A DNA stretch of 41,448 nt from Seminavis robusta (Eukaryota; Bacillariophyta; Bacillariophyceae; Naviculales; Naviculaceae). Numbering within the stretch: the first letter of the stretch is position 1; each line of letters opens with the position of its first letter. The stretch lies in the NCBI GenBank assembly GCA_903772945.1, contig CAICTM010000957.1, positions 1 through 41,448 of the forward strand, in the 5' to 3' direction. The notes under the pieces are model-generated. The model worked only from the letters and a program-made list of their open reading frames with translations. It made no database searches and had not been told where the DNA came from. Shown in pieces: positions 37,178 through 41,448 of this stretch. Made by a program: the position numbers and the translations under genes.

Positions 37178-39868
37178 ATGTCGGTCAAGAGGCTCTTTGT
37201 GTCCCTGTTGCTTTGTCCGAGTCTAGTAGGTGCTGCCATCACCAATAATGTGACAACCAGTGCCAACATTCCAGGGCTATTCGTGGACGGTGTCTGTGTG
37301 GACTGTCCCCGCTTTGACGGGGTTGGGGCCATTAGTGGTGGAGGCGCTACCAGTCGCCTCCTGGTAGATTATCCCCCTGATGTTCAGGCAGAGATTCTGG
37401 ATTTTCTTTTTCTCCCCAATTTTGGAGCCTCGCTGCACATTCTCAAGGTCGAAATTGGAGGCGACAGCTACTCGACAGATGGATCCGAGAGTTCTCACAT
37501 GCATTCCCAGGATGACTTGAACTTGAGCCGAGGCTATGAATGGTGGCTACTCAAGGAAGCCAAAAAAAGAAACCCACACATTCTTACGTATGGTCTCCCA
37601 TGGGCTTTTCCGGGATGGGTGACGGATGACGTCAAGAATCCTTTCCAGCACATTGATAGACTCACAAACTACACCCTTCAGTGGGTCAAGGGAGCCAAAG
37701 AAGTACATGGCATTGACATTGACTATTTGGGAATTTGGAATGAGCGTGGCACTAACAGAGAATACGTCCTGGCGATGCGCAAAGTACTAGATGCCAGTGG
37801 ATTCAACAACGTGCGTCTCGTGGTCAATGATGGACAGCCAAAGGACCTTTGTCCTCTCATGGTCAATGACACGGAATACATCAACACGGCTGATATTCTC
37901 GGATTCCACTACCCAAACGACAAGAGCGGTGTGTGGCCCATCTGCAGTTCCTTTGATACGCCCATTTGGGCATCCGAGGAAAGTTCCAGCTATGATGATC
38001 TGAACGGCGCCGCTTGTTGGGCCAGGGTGATGGCATCACACTACGTTCTCAACAACATGACCGGCAATATCATGTGGAATTTGGTGGGAAGTTATGCTCA
38101 CGGCACGGGGTGGTATGCCTCGTCCATGCTCACCGCCGTACAACCCTGGTCGGGATACTACGAATGGGAACAAATGCCGGTCGTTTGGGCCACGGCTCAC
38201 TACACACAATTTGCATTTCCTGGATGGAGGTACATGCCCGTAGGAAAGGGGTCCGGAGAATTGGCCCAAGGAGGCTATTACATGACTCTAGTGTCCCCTG
38301 ATCAGAAATACTTTACAGTTATTGTGGTGAAAATCTCCAGAGAGCATGCACCCTGCACTCGTCCCCGGTTATGGAACTGGTCGACTCAAGACGAGGTGTT
38401 TCAGATCACTGTTGACTTGCCCATCCTGTCGGAAGCAGACGAGGACAGCGCTGACGGTGAAACACAGACATGGTACTCGAATCTAGAACAGGAGGATACG
38501 GTCCTCTTCCAAAAGTTGGATAATCCTGGGGTGTTGTCTCGAGTATCTTCCTTCGTAAAATCTTCCAAGTTGGGTGTACGCTCCTATGATATCTCCCTGA
38601 ATGTGACCGCTGGGAGTGTATTTACTGTGACCAATTTGATGCAGGCGGGGAACAAAGGAACAGCCAAAGTACGCAATAAACCCGATGCTCGCTTCCCACT
38701 TCCTTACTACGACGATTTCAATTCCTATCAGTGCGACAACTGCTACTCAAAGTATCTTTCCGATCAGATGGGGGCATTTGAAATCCACTTCATTGACGAT
38801 GGCAATACAGACAAGAATGGTGAACTGTGGCAGCGTCGTGCTCTGGTCCAGAGCGCACCCCAGGTTCCAGTTGGTTGGCAGGGGACTACCAAAAATGGTC
38901 CAATGACGGTAGTAGGAATGACCGAATGGGAAGATGTGGGTCTTCAAGTCTCATTCCGGTTGCCTGATCCTGGTACTTTTGTCTGCATTTCCACTCGAAC
39001 AGACCAGTTTTGGTCAAACGGGGTCTCCATGTGCGCCAATACATCATCTTGGTTCTTGGTGTATGGTGGAGCGCCCATGGCGGGCTTTGACACCAAAGCT
39101 GCTATCGCACATGGCACCCTTCCGGCTTCACTACGACAAGATTACTGGCATATTCTGGGCTTAAGCACGCAGGGACACCAAGTAGAAGCAAGTGTCAACG
39201 GAGATGTGGTTGTTGGGAAGGATGATGTCTCCATCCGAGTTGGGGACAGTGGTTTCGTTGCCCTTGGAGCCAGTGCCTATGCTGCTGTACAGTTTGGTCA
39301 CATTCATATCGAGCCGGTAGGGCCTAATTGGGCGGTCTCAAATCCATCGCCTACGACACAAGCAGGAGCCACTTGGTCAATGCAGCTGGGTCTTTGCACA
39401 GCCAATGGCTTGACCACGGATGCAGAACGCTTTGAAGTCACCTCCAATTGGCAAATTAAGCACCTTGCAAGCGGCCTGTGTGTCACGGTTGTGAACGAAA
39501 CCATGCACGATTTCAACTCTAATCAGGGTGTGCAGCTAACGCTGCAGAAATGCGTTCATGACAACAGGGCGCAGCGGTTCTGGCATGATTATACTTGGCT
39601 TCGAAACGATCGCCTGATGAGTCTGCAGAATGATTCAGGAGATCTTTGCGCGACGAGGGATGGGAAAGTGTCCTTGACGGTGAAGACTCCCAATGTGACT
39701 TGTGCAGGCACGGAAGATGCGTTCCTGTCGTGGGCGTTGTACCCCAATACGCAACAGTTGCGCAATACCTTTGGATACGATCCATCAGCTGGAGGCAGAG
39801 CTCAGTGCCTTGGAGCCGTCCAAGCGAAAGAAAGTGATGAAGATGAATTCCTTGTTGAAACCATATAG
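37178..39868 (+). CDS. GALC: GH59 galactocerebrosidase with C-terminal ricin-like domain
   Basis: GH59 enzymes remove beta-galactose from galactosylceramide and related glycolipids. The 896-aa product has a signal peptide (LFVSLLLCPSLVGA) and a beta/alpha barrel of about residues 35-330. The acid/base is E189 in GIWNERG and the nucleophile is E267 in IWASEESS. A beta-sandwich follows to about 460, and a lectin-like sandwich at about 508-715 starts PYYDDFNSYQC. Human GALC is near 685 aa; here about 150 further residues (near 740-890) look like a ricin-type beta-trefoil (WQIKHLASGLCV, GVQLTLQKC, AQRFWHDY). Many N-x-S/T sites fit secretion or a lysosome-like or extracellular location. The natural substrate in a diatom is unknown; a cell-surface or environmental galactoside is possible. 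The start is the first ATG and yields the signal peptide directly. Confidence 0.93.
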   Translation: MSVKRLFVSLLLCPSLVGAAITNNVTTSANIPGLFVDGVCVDCPRFDGVGAISGGGATSRLLVDYPPDVQAEILDFLFLPNFGASLHILKVEIGGDSYSTDGSESSHMHSQDDLNLSRGYEWWLLKEAKKRNPHILTYGLPWAFPGWVTDDVKNPFQHIDRLTNYTLQWVKGAKEVHGIDIDYLGIWNERGTNREYVLAMRKVLDASGFNNVRLVVNDGQPKDLCPLMVNDTEYINTADILGFHYPNDKSGVWPICSSFDTPIWASEESSSYDDLNGAACWARVMASHYVLNNMTGNIMWNLVGSYAHGTGWYASSMLTAVQPWSGYYEWEQMPVVWATAHYTQFAFPGWRYMPVGKGSGELAQGGYYMTLVSPDQKYFTVIVVKISREHAPCTRPRLWNWSTQDEVFQITVDLPILSEADEDSADGETQTWYSNLEQEDTVLFQKLDNPGVLSRVSSFVKSSKLGVRSYDISLNVTAGSVFTVTNLMQAGNKGTAKVRNKPDARFPLPYYDDFNSYQCDNCYSKYLSDQMGAFEIHFIDDGNTDKNGELWQRRALVQSAPQVPVGWQGTTKNGPMTVVGMTEWEDVGLQVSFRLPDPGTFVCISTRTDQFWSNGVSMCANTSSWFLVYGGAPMAGFDTKAAIAHGTLPASLRQDYWHILGLSTQGHQVEASVNGDVVVGKDDVSIRVGDSGFVALGASAYAAVQFGHIHIEPVGPNWAVSNPSPTTQAGATWSMQLGLCTANGLTTDAERFEVTSNWQIKHLASGLCVTVVNETMHDFNSNQGVQLTLQKCVHDNRAQRFWHDYTWLRNDRLMSLQNDSGDLCATRDGKVSLTVKTPNVTCAGTEDAFLSWALYPNTQQLRNTFGYDPSAGGRAQCLGAVQAKESDEDEFLVETI

Positions 39869-40149
39869 GCAACACTATGCAGGCATGCGGTCCGGGCATT
39901 CGAATCGAATCGATACGAAAAGGATAACTGAACTGCTCCCGATATCTAGGCTGTAACTACATGTAGTGAAGGCTTCTGCACGCATTCCAAAGTCAAGTAG
40001 CTTTTCCATTTTATCGTTGTGCAATATGTTCCCAAGTCAGTCAAATAGCTATGGTTGCGATGTCGGCATTCAACTTGAGGCCTGGCGCGTTCGTCTCTCC
40101 CAGTCTCTTCTTTTTGTCCAACATATTTTCTTTCTCCAAGGTATTCTTT
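39869..40149. other. Short spacer between convergent ends
   Basis: Shows CGAATCGAATCGATACG at about 39900. No gene seen. Confidence 0.4.
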
Positions 40150-40335
40150 TTAGTCGGCAAGGTCGTCATCATCAACCATAGCCAGGACCTCTTCAATCAT
40201 CGACAAGAGGAATCTCCTCCTCTGGAGGGTCGAGGGTGTCACTTCGCGAGGTTTGCTCTTGATCTTGCTCTTCCCTTCCTTCTTTGGAGCTGCAAAGGGT
40301 CCGCTCGTGTCTTCGATGTTGGGTGTCTTTGTCAT
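40150..40335 (-). CDS. Possible 61-aa acidic-ended protein
   Basis: The frame runs from an ATG at 40335 to a TAA at 40150. The sequence is Lys-rich in the middle (APKKEGKSKIKSKP), then a helix (LQRRRFLLSMIEEVLAM) and an acidic tail (VDDDDLAD). The composition is protein-like and the helix amphipathic, but I recognise no family and the length is short enough to be chance. Another reading of the region is 3' UTR of the GH59 gene on the opposite strand. Confidence 0.35.
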   Translation of the reverse strand: MTKTPNIEDTSGPFAAPKKEGKSKIKSKPREVTPSTLQRRRFLLSMIEEVLAMVDDDDLAD

Positions 40336-41448
40336 GTTGGATGTTGGGTGCAGTCGAGGAGTACCGGGCTTGCTACTCAGAGTACCGGTAGCTTTTTTAA
40401 ATAAATAAAATGATTACGGAAGCAAAGGGGAACGAGGGATGAGAAATATGCCAGAACACGGCTGAATACAAGATTTCTTGAAGACAGATGGACAGCCGAG
40501 GAAAACAAATAATCTACAGTACTTCGGTCGGCTGTATCTTTGTTCCTCGCTACCTGGTACCAGTGCCGGTAGTACCGTAGCTAGATAGTACCGTACAGAA
40601 CGCTCTCAGCGACATGCGACAGAGTTCTTTTCTTAGAGATTCGATTGCTCCTCAAGCCTTCACTATTCTTTGTGGGCTCAGGCTGATTCTTGAGCGGCAG
40701 TCCCGTTCAGCTCTCCTCTCTCTCTGTTCTTTGAGCTGAGCTGGGCGACATCGACAATCGACAGTCTCAGTCGAGCTGGTTCTTCCAGTTCTTTTCAGGT
40801 GTCAGAAAGGTATTTTCGTATGACGGACAGACGACTCGGGATCCACAATCACGGTTCGTGATTGGGGATGTGTGACTCAAATCAGATGGTTATCCGATCA
40901 TCATCAGATGGCCAGGTGTTCTTTCCAATCGAAGATGGGATACTTACTCGACGATGATACCTCTAACTCCGTAGACATCTTTACATACTTCTCAATTCTT
41001 CTCATTTCTGTTTGACAACCTGGATCCAAGCTCCTCTTTCTGATGTTTGTTTTTTAAACGTGTTGAGAAGGTGTGAACTTGAACGCACATTTTCTCTAAT
41101 TTAATCAATATCCTTCCTGCTCTACTGTCTAGTAGGCTGGCTATTCGTTTCGTTTTCTCTTTCTCTCTCGTTCGATTGTGAGCTCTACAACTGAGCTCCG
41201 TATGCATACATATACCAGGATCTTTCGATCCTCTGCTTTTCGCAGTTTCTCTACAGGTAGATCTCGTCGATCTATTTTCCTGAAGTGCATGGTTTGCCCT
41301 GGAGGCTTTCCCACTTTATTAACCTATGGACCTTCATCCGTCCATTCATTTGCTCCATTCCGTCGCTCCTTGCATTCATCTCCTCGACCTAACTTCCTAA
41401 ACTTTGTAGTTGCATCATCTAGACGACAATTGTCCTCGTTCCTCGTAA
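40336..41448. other. 1.1-kb spacer to window end
   Basis: Includes AGTACCGGTAGC at 40381, GGTACCAGTGCCGGTAGTACCG at 40556 and a CT-rich second half with AGGATC-TTTC-GATCCT at 41218-41233. It could be the upstream or terminal part of a gene beyond the window. No open frame with recognisable content. Confidence 0.45.

Overview
The window looks like nuclear DNA of a raphid pennate diatom, perhaps Seminavis-like; the species is an inference. The grounds are a DUF6824-type protein (a family expanded in diatoms), two proteins whose signal peptides end in an ASAFAP-like motif with Phe after the cleavage point (the import signal of complex plastids), short GT-AG introns of 66-100 nt, low-complexity Q/H/S-rich proteins, and a PIF/Harbinger-type transposon with a 'plant transposon protein' transposase. 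Genes are mostly single-exon, on both strands, separated by 0.2-3 kb of AT-richer spacer full of small palindromes and tandem repeats.

Layout. 1-3.3 kb: no intact gene; broken minus-strand coding relics, then a short-repeat region. 3.3-3.8 kb: glutaredoxin-like protein. 4.7-7.1 kb: a two-exon gene for a disordered protein with SUMO-interacting-like motifs and a ubiquitin-interacting motif. 7.4-9.0 kb (minus): a two-exon zinc-ribbon protein. 11.9-13.3 kb (minus): Ser/Arg-rich disordered protein. 15.2-16.1 kb (minus): probably plastid-targeted MsrA. 18.3-19.3 kb: DUF6824 protein. 20207-24369: a complete 4163-bp PIF/Harbinger-like transposon with 39-bp terminal inverted repeats (37/39 identical), a TTA target duplication, a DDE transposase on the minus strand and a two-exon accessory gene on the plus strand, facing each other with 21 bp between them. 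25.0-27.7 kb: large divergent protein kinase. 28.7-29.0 kb (minus): small gene or pseudogene. 30.2-30.9 kb: TPR-like helical protein. 31.9-33.2 kb (minus): threonine-aldolase-like PLP enzyme with a probable plastid presequence. 33.5-35.6 kb: repeat-rich spacer (duplicated hairpin, 3-copy 150-bp tandem repeat, microsatellites, heptamer arrays). 36.1-37.0 kb (minus) and 37.2-39.9 kb: divergent pair, a two-domain VOC/glyoxalase protein and a GH59 galactocerebrosidase with an added C-terminal ricin-like domain. 40.2 kb (minus): possible 61-aa protein. The last kilobase shows no gene.

The host genes do not form an obvious pathway. Glutaredoxin and MsrA are both thiol-redox repair enzymes, and MsrA and the PLP enzyme probably act in the plastid, but nothing shows co-regulation except the shared 223-bp intergenic promoter of the VOC and GH59 genes. 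The most system-like object is the transposon, whose second protein does not look like the Myb/SANT partner usual for this superfamily.
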